64,000 bases of DNA. Source: Sneathiella aquimaris (GTDB lineage: Bacteria > Pseudomonadota > Alphaproteobacteria > Sneathiellales > Sneathiellaceae). A model generated the notes under the pieces. It saw only the letters and a list, made by a program, of their open reading frames with translations, was not told the DNA's origin and searched no databases. The position numbers and the translations under genes are program-made. The stretch lies in assembly GCF_026409565.1 (NCBI RefSeq), contig NZ_CP112881.1, positions 1,225,501 through 1,289,500 on the forward strand. The letters run 5' to 3'. Shown one piece after another: positions 34,534 through 42,667 of this stretch (its first letter is position 1; each line of letters opens with the position of its first letter).

Positions 34534-35520
34534 CTATCCCCAAAGCTCTGTTTTTGGGGGGTGCATGACGCTATCGTCAAACTGGATGCCGTTCGGACGG
34601 TCCTTGTCGAGAAGGAGAGGGCCGTCTAAATCGACAAAGCGCGCAAAACTTCCCAAAAGCATGGCAGGCGCCATGGCAAGGCTTGTTCCGACCATGCAGC
34701 CAACCATGATGCCCAATCCAAACTCCCTTGCCGCTTCTGCTAATAGAAGGGCTTCTGTCAGTCCGCCTGTCTTGTCCAGTTTAATGTTGATGTAGTCATA
34801 CATCGGCGCAACCTCATCAAGGGTCGACGTATCGTGACAGCTTTCATCCGCACAAACGGGAACCGGCCGATCCATATCGGCAAGTATGGCATCTTCCCCT
34901 GCGGGAAGTGGCTGTTCAATCAGTTCTACGCCAAAGTCCGCCATTTTCTGGAAATAATAGTCCAGATCTTTTGGTGCCCAGGCTTCGTTGGCATCAATTA
35001 TCAAACGCGATTTTGGTGCGGCGGAGCGGACCGCGGCAACACGTTCTACGTCAAGGTCGCCCCCAAGCTTTAGTTTCATCAATGGCCGGAACGCGTTTAG
35101 CTGTGCGGCCTCTCCCATTTTTTCGGGGGTATCTAGCGACAGAGTATAGGCCGTAATCAACGGGCCTGATTCTTTTAAGCCTGCCAAACTGGCAACCGAA
35201 CGCCCGGATTTCTTTGCTTCCAGATCCCAAAGGGCTGTATCGATTGCGTTCCTTGCAGATCCCGAAGGCATCAAAGTCAGCAGATCCTGCCGGCTTGCAC
35301 CATGGGCTATCTGTTCACGAATGGCTGAAATTTCGCCAAGAACCGTGTTGAAGGTTTCACCATATCGTCCATAAGGAACGCACTCTCCACGCCCCGTCAA
35401 GTCGCCCTCTTTGATCGTGACGACAACAACTTCAGCTGTGGTTTTTGCGCCGCGGCTGATGCGAAAGCTGCCCCGAATGGGCCAGCTTTCCTGTTTTGCG
35501 TCAATGGTACGAAGGGTCAT
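34534..35520 (-). CDS. dgcA: N-acyl-D-glutamate racemase DgcA (dipeptide-epimerase-like enolase superfamily)
   Basis: 328 residues of the mandelate-racemase/enolase superfamily. Catalytic and metal residues lie in LMKLKLGG (Lys), IIDANEAW (Asp), ELIEQPLP (Glu), CADESCHD (Asp) and NIKLDKTGG (Lys). On sequence alone it would be called an L-Ala-D/L-Glu epimerase. Its ATGA-type overlap with dgcN points to the DgcA role: racemising N-acylated D-glutamate to the L form in marine D-glutamate catabolism. It ends three bases from the convergent oxygenase paralogue. Confidence 0.82.
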   Translation of the reverse strand: MTLRTIDAKQESWPIRGSFRISRGAKTTAEVVVVTIKEGDLTGRGECVPYGRYGETFNTVLGEISAIREQIAHGASRQDLLTLMPSGSARNAIDTALWDLEAKKSGRSVASLAGLKESGPLITAYTLSLDTPEKMGEAAQLNAFRPLMKLKLGGDLDVERVAAVRSAAPKSRLIIDANEAWAPKDLDYYFQKMADFGVELIEQPLPAGEDAILADMDRPVPVCADESCHDTSTLDEVAPMYDYINIKLDKTGGLTEALLLAEAAREFGLGIMVGCMVGTSLAMAPAMLLGSFARFVDLDGPLLLDKDRPNGIQFDDSVMHPPKTELWG

Positions 35521-36518
35521 TTCAGTTGGTCCACAATTTTCGCAACGCCCGTGCGATAGGCGTCTACGGCAGGCAGCCCATATTTTTCTTCCAGTTCAGC
35601 AAGATAGGCGTCGCCTTCTTCCACGGACAGACCGGATGTATTCACACTGATCCCAACAAATTTTGCGTTTTTGTTGGTCAGGCGCGCCGTCGTAAGGTTC
35701 AAGTCCATACATTCCTGCAAGTCGGGCAACGCATATTCAGGAATACCGCGCATATGTGTTCGGGTTGGCTCGTGGCACAGGACCAGTGCATCGGCCTGCG
35801 CACCATGTAACAGGCCCAAGCTTACACCGGCAAAAGAAGGGTGGAACAAGGAGCCCTGACCTTCGACAATATCCCAATGGTCTTCATCATTCGCCGGGGA
35901 GAGAATTTCGACAGCGCCGGAGATAAAATCAGCGACAACGGCGTCGATTGAAATTCCTGTACCAGCAATAAAAATACCCGTTTGGCCTGTTGCACAGAAA
36001 TCAGCCTTCATTCCACGGGCCTTCATTTCTTTTTCAACGGCAAGGGCCGTGTACATTTTACCGACAGAACAATCCGTTCCCACGGCCAATAAGCGTTTTC
36101 CGCTTCGCGGCAGTCCTTTACCGGTCGGAATGGTGCCTGTTGGATGGCGGACATCAAACAGGGCGCGACCGTATTTCTCGGCGGCTTCCTTGATTTCGGG
36201 CACATCGGCCAAACGGATATGCAAGCCACTGGCGATATCCATACCGGATTTTATTGCATCCGTAATTTTCTCGATCCAGTGTTCCGGCAGGAACCCACCC
36301 GAGTTGACAATACCGATGACCATTGTTTTTGCACCTTGCTGAATGGCATCTTCAATTGTGATGTCATCGATCCCTAAATCAGCTTTGCAGCCATCCAGGC
36401 GTAGCTGACCCAGGCACCACTCTGGACGCCAATCGACAATCCCTTTGGCTGTCTTTGCACCTAGTTGGTCACCGACATCACCTAAGAACATCAAATAAGG
36501 ATGTTGCATTTCACTCAT
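35517..36518 (-). CDS. dgcN: D-glutamate N-acyltransferase DgcN (DUF1611)
   Basis: 333 residues of the DUF1611 family, with an N-terminal Rossmann-like domain (TMVIGIVNSGGFLP) and a P-loop-like domain carrying LLAVGTDCSVGKMYTALAVE. The gene overlaps dgcA by four bases, the combination seen in D-glutamate-degrading marine proteobacteria, where DgcN acylates D-Glu before DgcA inverts it. GGAGG four bases before the ATG is a strong ribosome site. No dedicated D-amino-acid transporter is adjacent, but a gamma carbonic anhydrase gene precedes it on the same strand. Confidence 0.85.
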   Translation of the reverse strand: MSEMQHPYLMFLGDVGDQLGAKTAKGIVDWRPEWCLGQLRLDGCKADLGIDDITIEDAIQQGAKTMVIGIVNSGGFLPEHWIEKITDAIKSGMDIASGLHIRLADVPEIKEAAEKYGRALFDVRHPTGTIPTGKGLPRSGKRLLAVGTDCSVGKMYTALAVEKEMKARGMKADFCATGQTGIFIAGTGISIDAVVADFISGAVEILSPANDEDHWDIVEGQGSLFHPSFAGVSLGLLHGAQADALVLCHEPTRTHMRGIPEYALPDLQECMDLNLTTARLTNKNAKFVGISVNTSGLSVEEGDAYLAELEEKYGLPAVDAYRTGVAKIVDQLK

Positions 36519-36545
36519 AATACCTCCGGTACTTGAAAGGTCTGG

Positions 36546-36562
36546 TTAGACGTTCTGTCTAA
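36546..36562. repeat. Inverted repeat at the carbonic anhydrase/dgcN junction
   Basis: TTAGAC-GTTCT-GTCTAA overlaps the stop of the carbonic anhydrase gene and lies 28 bases before dgcN. Without a T-tract it is more likely an operator or 3'-end hairpin than a terminator. Confidence 0.35.
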
Positions 36563-37131
36563 TCCTGTTGTAGTTTGCTGATTTCTAGGTTCAGCGCTTG
36601 CATGCAGTCTTCGCTGGACCATTCTCGATGCTCACCTTTGGAATAGGCGAGTGCATTACGGTAATACATAAACGCATTTGCCCGACATTTCACATAGTTA
36701 TTTTGTGTGCGAACAACTTTTCCAGGGGTTCCCATGACAATCGAGTTGTCCGGGATGATTGTTCCTTCTTTTAGGAAGCTATGCCCGGCAATGATACAAT
36801 TGTCGCCGATGACGCAACCATCCATAATAGTTGTGTTTATTCCGATCAGGCAATTGTCACCGATTGTGCAGCCATGGATCGTGCAATGGTGGGTGATCGA
36901 GCAGTGGGCGCCGATATGGGTTCCCGTAGTGTCTCCGATATGGATCATGACAAAATCCTGAATGTTGGTGTGTTCACCAATTGTAACTTCTTTGGATTCT
37001 GCCCGGATAACGGAATAGGGCCACAGGGAAGAGCCTTCACCAAGGGTGATACGGCCATACATCAAGGCTGTTGGGTGAATGAAAGCTGCTTTTTCAGCGT
37101 TGATCTCTGGGCCAAATTTGCTCATGTCCAT
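36559..37131 (-). CDS. Gamma carbonic anhydrase family protein
   Basis: 190 residues from the ATG at 37131. The open frame extends 84 codons further upstream, but that part overlaps the GGDEF/EAL gene and does not look like the family. The body is a left-handed beta helix of hexapeptide turns (NIQDFVMIHIGD, GAHCSITHHCTIHGCTIGDNC, GINTTIMDGCVIGDNCIIAG). The histidines around ITHHCTIHG match the zinc ligands. Members hydrate CO2 or act in acyl/carnitine metabolism. It lies 40 bases upstream of dgcN. Confidence 0.85.
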   Translation of the reverse strand: MDMSKFGPEINAEKAAFIHPTALMYGRITLGEGSSLWPYSVIRAESKEVTIGEHTNIQDFVMIHIGDTTGTHIGAHCSITHHCTIHGCTIGDNCLIGINTTIMDGCVIGDNCIIAGHSFLKEGTIIPDNSIVMGTPGKVVRTQNNYVKCRANAFMYYRNALAYSKGEHREWSSEDCMQALNLEISKLQQD

Positions 37132-37286
37132 CTTCTTCTTTCGGTATGGTATGTGGAGCGCAACCTGAACTTTCCCCGCAGAAAGCGGCAGATCAGGCAA
37201 CAAAACGCACTGTATCAGCAGGGTTGTTTTGTCGTCAAACAGATGTTCTTGGAAAGAAGAGGGGCACGGGATAAAAAGAGGAGGAG

Positions 37287-39065
37287 TTACCGGAAGCCTG
37301 CCCATGGTGATGTTTGCAGCCAGTTTTCCAACGCTTCGACATCCACTGGTCGGCTCATGTAATACCCTTGCGCCACATGACATCCCAAACCGGCAAGCAT
37401 ATACCAGGTTTCGCGGTCCTCTACACCTTCTGCAACGACAGCCAAATCAAGATTTCTGGCAAGCTCAAGAAGGGTTCGAACTATGACCGCATCGTCTGAG
37501 ATTGAGTTCATGTTCAGAACGAAACTCTTATCAATTTTGATCTCATCAACCGGCAATTTACGGATATAGGCCAACGATGTGTAGCCTGTTCCAAAGTCAT
37601 CAATTGAAATTTTAAGACCAAGTTCGTGCAGACGCATGAGCACATCAGAGGCCCGAACGACATCAGAGATGATGGCGCTTTCAGTGATCTCGAGTTTCAA
37701 CAATTCTGCAGGAAACTGGGATTGTTCCAGTAGTCTGTTTACAATATCCGGAAATACCGGGTTATGTAAAATGAGCGCCGAAATATTGACGGACATAGAT
37801 AGTCTATGGCCTTGTTTCAACCAGTTGCTGCCTTGACGGATGGCGGCGTCGAGAACCCAGCGTGTCAGAGATTCAACATTGCCGGACCCTTCCGCCAGGG
37901 GAATAAAACTATCTGGGAATAAAAGGCCCTTTTCAGGATGTTGCCACCTTACCAGCGCCTCAACGCCCACAACAGTGCTATCATGCATCCGGATCATGGG
38001 TTGGTAATGCAGTCTTAGCTGATTATTCTCGATTGCATTGGGTAACTCCTGAGCCAGACGCAACTGGTGCCGCCGTTCCGTGTCTTCACGTTTCGTATAA
38101 ACCATGAAACGGTTTTTCTCGCGTTTCGCTGTATATAGCGCAGAAACCGCCTTGTGAAGGAGAGTTTCGGCTGTATCGTGTGGCTCGAGTTTAGCGATGC
38201 CCATGGTCGCACTGAGGGCAGTGCTTTGTTCATCAATAAAATAAGGTTGGCGCAGTTCATGGGACAGACGCGCTGCAATGGTTGTGTCTGAAACGCGTGA
38301 TAGATGCTCGCCATGTAAAAGCAAAGCAAACTCATCATCTCCGAGCCGGCCAACAAGACTGTTTTCTGGCGCGAATTGTTTTAATCGGTCCGCAACTGTC
38401 CTCAGGATCTGATCACCAAAGCCATGACCTTTGCTTTCATTCAAGCCTTTAAAACTATCCAGATCAAGGGTGATAAGGGAAACAGGTTCATTGTTGGACA
38501 TGGATGTTTTGATCGTCTCGTTCAAATGAACGCTAAAGCTTTGTCTGTTCGCCAGCTGGGTGAGGGAGTCTTTCGCGTGAAGGGCGCCAATATCTGAAAA
38601 AAGAGTACCTGCCGTTTGCTGTAATTTTCTAAATCGTTCACTGTTGATCAGCAGAGTGTTGACCCGAGAATTTGTAAGCTCACCTTCAGGGATACAGTCC
38701 GCGGCGCCTTCAAACATCAACTCACTGGGGCCATTTACGACCACAACAGACAGGAGTGAATGGCTATGGGTATGGGCGCGAAGTAACTTGGAAATTTGTT
38801 CTCTGCCTAAGCTGAAACAGACAAAGGCGAGGTTGTACCGACCACTGGAGAGTTCTGTATTTGTGTGGCTGTTATATTCATTGAAGTGTGCGGATGTTTT
38901 GATCCCTAAATCCTGTAACATGTGATGCAGGGTGTCGCCGGGCTCCAGAACCACTGCATTGACCGGCAGGCTATCCAGACTGTCTTCTCCAACATCTCCG
39001 GTTTGTTCTGCCGGCGATGTCCAGTTTCTGGAAAGCTTCAGTGAATTTGGTTTGAATGAAAACAA
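37287..39065 (-). CDS. GGDEF/EAL domain protein (c-di-GMP turnover)
   Basis: About 592 residues if it starts at the TTG at 39065; the start is uncertain. The first 150 residues resemble a receiver-like fold without clear phospho-acceptor. The GGDEF domain has GRLGDDEFALLL, so the signature is GDDEF and cyclase activity is doubtful. The EAL domain looks intact: GVEALVRWQHP, KLEITESAI, ISIDDFGTGYTSLAYI, KIDKSFV and AEGVE. Net phosphodiesterase activity is the likelier role. No membrane segment is seen. Confidence 0.87.
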   Translation of the reverse strand: MFSFKPNSLKLSRNWTSPAEQTGDVGEDSLDSLPVNAVVLEPGDTLHHMLQDLGIKTSAHFNEYNSHTNTELSSGRYNLAFVCFSLGREQISKLLRAHTHSHSLLSVVVVNGPSELMFEGAADCIPEGELTNSRVNTLLINSERFRKLQQTAGTLFSDIGALHAKDSLTQLANRQSFSVHLNETIKTSMSNNEPVSLITLDLDSFKGLNESKGHGFGDQILRTVADRLKQFAPENSLVGRLGDDEFALLLHGEHLSRVSDTTIAARLSHELRQPYFIDEQSTALSATMGIAKLEPHDTAETLLHKAVSALYTAKREKNRFMVYTKREDTERRHQLRLAQELPNAIENNQLRLHYQPMIRMHDSTVVGVEALVRWQHPEKGLLFPDSFIPLAEGSGNVESLTRWVLDAAIRQGSNWLKQGHRLSMSVNISALILHNPVFPDIVNRLLEQSQFPAELLKLEITESAIISDVVRASDVLMRLHELGLKISIDDFGTGYTSLAYIRKLPVDEIKIDKSFVLNMNSISDDAVIVRTLLELARNLDLAVVAEGVEDRETWYMLAGLGCHVAQGYYMSRPVDVEALENWLQTSPWAGFR

Positions 39066-39433
39066 AACGTCGCTCTACTAAAAAAGAAATACGCGCCACA
39101 TCCAACAGACTGACGATGTGCACTCAGGAGTATTAGTGGAACTCTGTAAATAAGGTCTTAAGATTTCCAGCGGACTTGATAAAAAGAGAGCGTTATTTCG
39201 GCAATTCTAAGATCATGGCGTCAGCGGAAACTGGTTTCATCATTCTTGTTATGGTTAATAAAACCTGTTCTATTTCAGGGAACTGAGAGAAATCAGGGAC
39301 TAGCCAATTTGGAATAGATACAAATGAATTTAAAATATAAATATGAAACATTTGTTGCATTGTCGCTGGGTCGGAAATATACTTTCTAAATAATGTGAGC
39401 CAGGGCGCTTTTTGGATCTATGGATTTGTTTAA
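39066..39433. other. Divergent intergenic region with candidate RpiR operators
   Basis: This 368-base gap separates the EAL gene from the divergent rpiR-type gene. It is AT-rich and without a convincing gene. Two near-palindromes stand 48-90 bases before the regulator start (separate entry). A 21-codon frame at 39324-39389 has no ribosome site and I do not call it. Confidence 0.45.
39344..39386. promoter_or_regulatory. Candidate RpiR-type operator pair
   Basis: TGAAACA-TT-TGTTGCA (39344-39359; six of seven arm positions pair) and GAAA-TATAC-TTTC (39374-39386; perfect four-base arms) are similar GAAA/TTTC-type palindromes about 29 bases apart, centre to centre, upstream of the RpiR-family gene. 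Autoregulation is inferred. Confidence 0.4.
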
Positions 39434-40315
39434 ATGGCGATAAAAAAACAGGACTTTGATCTTATTCAGGCGCTGGAAGTAGAATTTGATTCGCTTAGTC
39501 CTCAATTAAAAAATGCAGCCCGGTATATTATCAGTGCACCTGACGAAATCGCCTTATATTCCATGCGGGAGATAGCGGGTCGGGCAAAAGTTGCACCGGC
39601 GACGATGGTGCGTCTTGCCGATCGCTTTGGCTATGATACTTACAATAAATTCCGTGATGATTTTCGGAAAAGGATTGCCGCGCCGGTTACCGGATACGCT
39701 GCCCGGGCAAGAGCACTGCGGCATCGACAGAATATAGTCGGTGGATCCAGTCTGGGATCAGAGATGCTGGCGGCAGAAAAAGAAAACCTGATCGGTACCT
39801 ATCAGGCCATTTCTAATGATCAATTGGAACTGGCGGCTGAAGCCTGTCTCGCAGCCCGGAAGATTTATGTTGTTGGTTTACGTAAATGTTTTCCCATTGC
39901 CTATTTCTTTCATTATGGCACGCGATTGTTTTTCCCCTCATCAGTTCTTGTTCAGGGCCAGGCCGGATTGTTTCGGGAGGAAATTTCCCAAATTGGAAAA
40001 GAAGATCTCGTCTTTGCCGTTGCCTTCGAGCCCTATACAAGAGAGACTGTCGAGACATCAGAAGCCGCGCGCGAAGCCGGTGCCACACGAATTGTCATTA
40101 CGGACAGTTCTGTGTCCCCCCTCGCAAAGGATGCGGAGTTTGTTTTCATCGCCTCCAATCGAAGTCCATCTTTTTACAGATCTCTGACAGGTGCACTCTC
40201 AATTGCGCAGGCACTGGTTGCGGCCATTGTTTCCAAAACGGGCGATCAAGCGATAGAGGCATTGGATCAAATGGACGCAAAGCTCCGCTCTAGCAATACA
40301 TACTGGTATAAATAG
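39434..40315 (+). CDS. MurR/RpiR family transcriptional regulator
   Basis: 293 residues. The N-terminal HTH_6 domain includes SPQLKNAARYIISAPDEIA and MREIAGRAKVAPATMVRLADRFGY. A C-terminal SIS domain (IYVVGLRKCFPIAYFFHYG, LVFAVAFEPYTRETVETSEA) would bind a phosphosugar or, in catabolic loci like this, another pathway metabolite. It begins a same-strand run with the aminotransferase (8 bases) and BKACE (8 bases), then the TRAP transporter, which it probably controls. Confidence 0.9.
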   Translation: MAIKKQDFDLIQALEVEFDSLSPQLKNAARYIISAPDEIALYSMREIAGRAKVAPATMVRLADRFGYDTYNKFRDDFRKRIAAPVTGYAARARALRHRQNIVGGSSLGSEMLAAEKENLIGTYQAISNDQLELAAEACLAARKIYVVGLRKCFPIAYFFHYGTRLFFPSSVLVQGQAGLFREEISQIGKEDLVFAVAFEPYTRETVETSEAAREAGATRIVITDSSVSPLAKDAEFVFIASNRSPSFYRSLTGALSIAQALVAAIVSKTGDQAIEALDQMDAKLRSSNTYWYK

Positions 40316-40323
40316 GATTTGCC

Positions 40324-41649
40324 ATGACTCATGTTTTTCATCGCGCACCCGGTCATCAATACCCTAAAGCAGTAAAAGGGGATGGTGTTTATATTGAAGA
40401 TGCTGAAGGCCGGCGATATCTGGACGCTGGCGGGGCCGCGGTGTCCTGCCTGGGACACAGTAATCAATCGGTCAATGATGCGATCAAGGAACAGGTTGAT
40501 CGAATTTCATTTGCCCATTCCGGCTTTTTTACCAATGAGCCGATGGAAGAGCTTGCTGATTTTCTGGTTGAGCGGGCCCCAGGCCGTTTGGATAAAGTCT
40601 ATTTTGTATCGGGGGGATCCGAAGCGGTTGAGGCAGCGCTGAAACTGGCGCGCCAGTATTTTATTGAAAAAGGACAAACGAAACGAACTCGTTTTATTTC
40701 CCGCCGTCAAAGTTATCACGGTAATACCCTGGGTGCGCTGGCGGCAGGCGGAAACGAATGGCGCCGTGAACCCTATGCGCCCTTGCTGATGCCCGTTTCT
40801 TTGATTGCCCCATGTTACGCTTACCGGGGAAAGAATTCCGGCGAAAGCGATTTTGATTTTGGGCAGCGGGTGGCCAATGAACTTGAAGCTGAAATACTAA
40901 ATCTGGGTCCAGAGACTGTTTGTGCGTTTATCTGTGAGCCGGTTGTTGGCGCTACGCTTGGCGCGGTTCCAAGCGTCGAGGGTTATTTTAGGAGAATTCG
41001 TGAAATCTGCGATCAGTATGGCGTGTTGTTGATCCTTGACGAGGTAATGTGCGGAATGGGGCGAACCGGAACACTGTTCGCCCATGAGCAAGAAGAGATC
41101 ACGGCCGATATTATGGTTACAGCAAAAGGGCTTGGAGCCGGGTATCAGCCTATCGGGGCCATGCTTGTATCTGATGAGGTTTTTGACGCCGTTTTAAACG
41201 GCAGCGGCTTTTTTCAGCATGGACATACCTATCTTGGGCATCCTGTCGCGTGTGCGGCATCGTTAGCCGTTCAAAGATTTGTCGAAGATAACCAATTGCT
41301 TCAAAATGTCATGAAGCGGGGGGAAGAACTTCAAACAGAATTGCGCCGGTTGATGGGACAGCATCCCAATGTAGGTGATATTCGCGGCCGTGGGTTGTTT
41401 ATTGGCATGGAGTTTGTTTCAGACCGTGAAACCAAAGCGGCATTTGACCCTGCCAAAAAACTGAATAAAAAAATTAAGGCGGCTGCTATGGCGGAAGGAC
41501 TAATGTGCTACCCTATGGGCGGCACCATTGATGGCCAGAAAGGCGATCATCTTCTGCTTGCGCCCCCTTTCATCATTGAAGACAAACATGTGGATGAAAT
41601 CACAACCAAGCTTGAAAAAGCTATTCTAAATGCACTTGGTTCGATATAG
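40324..41649 (+). CDS. Class III (omega/beta-amino acid type) aminotransferase
   Basis: 441 residues, PLP fold type I. GGAAVSCLGHSN near the N-terminus, VSGGSEAVEAALKLARQYF, ILDEVMCGMGRTGTLFAHEQ (cofactor Asp) and TAKGLGAGYQPIGAM (Schiff-base Lys) are all present. Class III enzymes move an amino group from omega- or beta-amino compounds to pyruvate or 2-oxoglutarate. Eight bases downstream sits a beta-keto acid cleavage enzyme, so the product is plausibly a beta-keto acid and the substrate a beta-amino acid. AGGA precedes the ATG. Confidence 0.88.
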   Translation: MTHVFHRAPGHQYPKAVKGDGVYIEDAEGRRYLDAGGAAVSCLGHSNQSVNDAIKEQVDRISFAHSGFFTNEPMEELADFLVERAPGRLDKVYFVSGGSEAVEAALKLARQYFIEKGQTKRTRFISRRQSYHGNTLGALAAGGNEWRREPYAPLLMPVSLIAPCYAYRGKNSGESDFDFGQRVANELEAEILNLGPETVCAFICEPVVGATLGAVPSVEGYFRRIREICDQYGVLLILDEVMCGMGRTGTLFAHEQEEITADIMVTAKGLGAGYQPIGAMLVSDEVFDAVLNGSGFFQHGHTYLGHPVACAASLAVQRFVEDNQLLQNVMKRGEELQTELRRLMGQHPNVGDIRGRGLFIGMEFVSDRETKAAFDPAKKLNKKIKAAAMAEGLMCYPMGGTIDGQKGDHLLLAPPFIIEDKHVDEITTKLEKAILNALGSI

Positions 41650-41657
41650 GTGACCTG

Positions 41658-42491
41658 ATGAACGACTTATTGTCCAATGTGCCTCCGCTGATCATTACTG
41701 TCGCGCCAAATGGGGCCAGAAAAACGCGGGAGGATCATCCAGCTCTTCCCATCACTCCAGAACAATTGGCGGAAGAAGCATTGCTATGCAAGCAGGCAGG
41801 GGCATCGATGATCCACCTGCATGTTCGCGATGATGCAGATCGCCATTCTTTGGATGTTGGCCGGTACCGCGCGGCGACTGATGCAATTCGGGCCCGCTGC
41901 GGAGAGGATCTCATCATTCAGGCAACAACAGAAGCCGTCGGACAGTACACCGCCTCTGAACAGATGGCTGTAGTTCGAGAGTTGCAACCGCAGGCCGCGT
42001 CCCTTGCTATTCGTGAGTTGGTGCAGGAAGGGGATCTGGGAGAGGCGACCGAGTTTTTCCATGAACTCACTCATATGAAAATCATGCCTCACTATATTCT
42101 CTATTCAGAGGAAGACCTGCAATGGTTTCAGACTTTGGTTGAACAAGGTGTGATTCCGGAAAAAAACATCTTTTTACTTTTCGTTCTGGGCCGCTATTCC
42201 GCGGGGCAGGTTTCAAGCCCTCAGGATTTATTACCGTTTTTGACATCCTTGAACATGCAGGTTCCCTGGTCCGTATGCGCGTTCGGCCCAATGGAGCACG
42301 CGGCAGCCAGCGCGGCGGTGGCTATGGGAGGGCATGTGCGTGTGGGTTTCGAAAACAATATGCGACTGAAGAACGGGCAGCTGGCGGATCGCAATAGCGA
42401 TCTGGTTCGTCAAATAGCGGACGTTTCGACGTCAGTAGGGCGTCCGATTGCGACTGCTGAACAGCTTCAGGCGATAGTCAGGGCAGGTTAA
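41658..42491 (+). CDS. Beta-keto acid cleavage enzyme (BKACE, DUF849)
   Basis: 277 residues. ITVAPNGA near the N-terminus, GASMIHLHVRDD (zinc-binding His-x-His), IIQATTEAVG and CAFGPMEH are BKACE hallmarks. The enzyme condenses a beta-keto acid with acetyl-CoA to yield acetoacetate and a shortened acyl-CoA. Coupling with a class III aminotransferase and a TRAP transporter suggests that the keto acid comes from an imported amino compound. The family is known from 3-keto-5-aminohexanoate, carnitine and other pathways; the substrate here is open. Confidence 0.9.
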   Translation: MNDLLSNVPPLIITVAPNGARKTREDHPALPITPEQLAEEALLCKQAGASMIHLHVRDDADRHSLDVGRYRAATDAIRARCGEDLIIQATTEAVGQYTASEQMAVVRELQPQAASLAIRELVQEGDLGEATEFFHELTHMKIMPHYILYSEEDLQWFQTLVEQGVIPEKNIFLLFVLGRYSAGQVSSPQDLLPFLTSLNMQVPWSVCAFGPMEHAAASAAVAMGGHVRVGFENNMRLKNGQLADRNSDLVRQIADVSTSVGRPIATAEQLQAIVRAG

Positions 42492-42667
42492 TATTAGAAT
42501 AAAAATCAACTTATGTTTACATTCGAAAAAGTTGGTTTAGTATTTTCCAAGAGAGTAGGAACGATCGCTATCTTGGGAGGAAGCTTGGCCCATATATTGA
42601 GGCCAGGCACGTAATGTCGAATAATTAGAATGAGTTATTTGGCGAAAGACAGGTTGAGGAGAAAGAA
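42492..42667 (+). other. Intergenic region before TRAP genes
   Basis: This 176-base gap probably holds a separate promoter for the transporter genes. It contains a 33-codon frame (42512-42613) with a hydrophobic C-terminal half but no ribosome site, which I do not call as a gene. AGGAGA stands just before the binding-protein ATG. Confidence 0.35.

Noticed and set aside
34541-34560. CCCCAAA/TTTGGGG hairpin at the convergent dgcA and oxygenase ends
   Set aside because: No T-tract on either strand, and it is partly coding for DgcA, so I do not call a terminator.
36781-37362. 193-residue plus-strand frame opposite the carbonic anhydrase gene
   Set aside because: The minus strand encodes an unmistakable hexapeptide-repeat protein; the plus frame has no family features.
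37132-37383. 84-codon upstream extension of the carbonic anhydrase frame
   Set aside because: It overlaps the end of the GGDEF/EAL gene, lacks family resemblance, and the ATG at 37131 gives the normal length.
42512-42613. 33-codon frame before the TRAP receptor
   Set aside because: It has a hydrophobic half but no ribosome site and no resemblance to a known small membrane protein.
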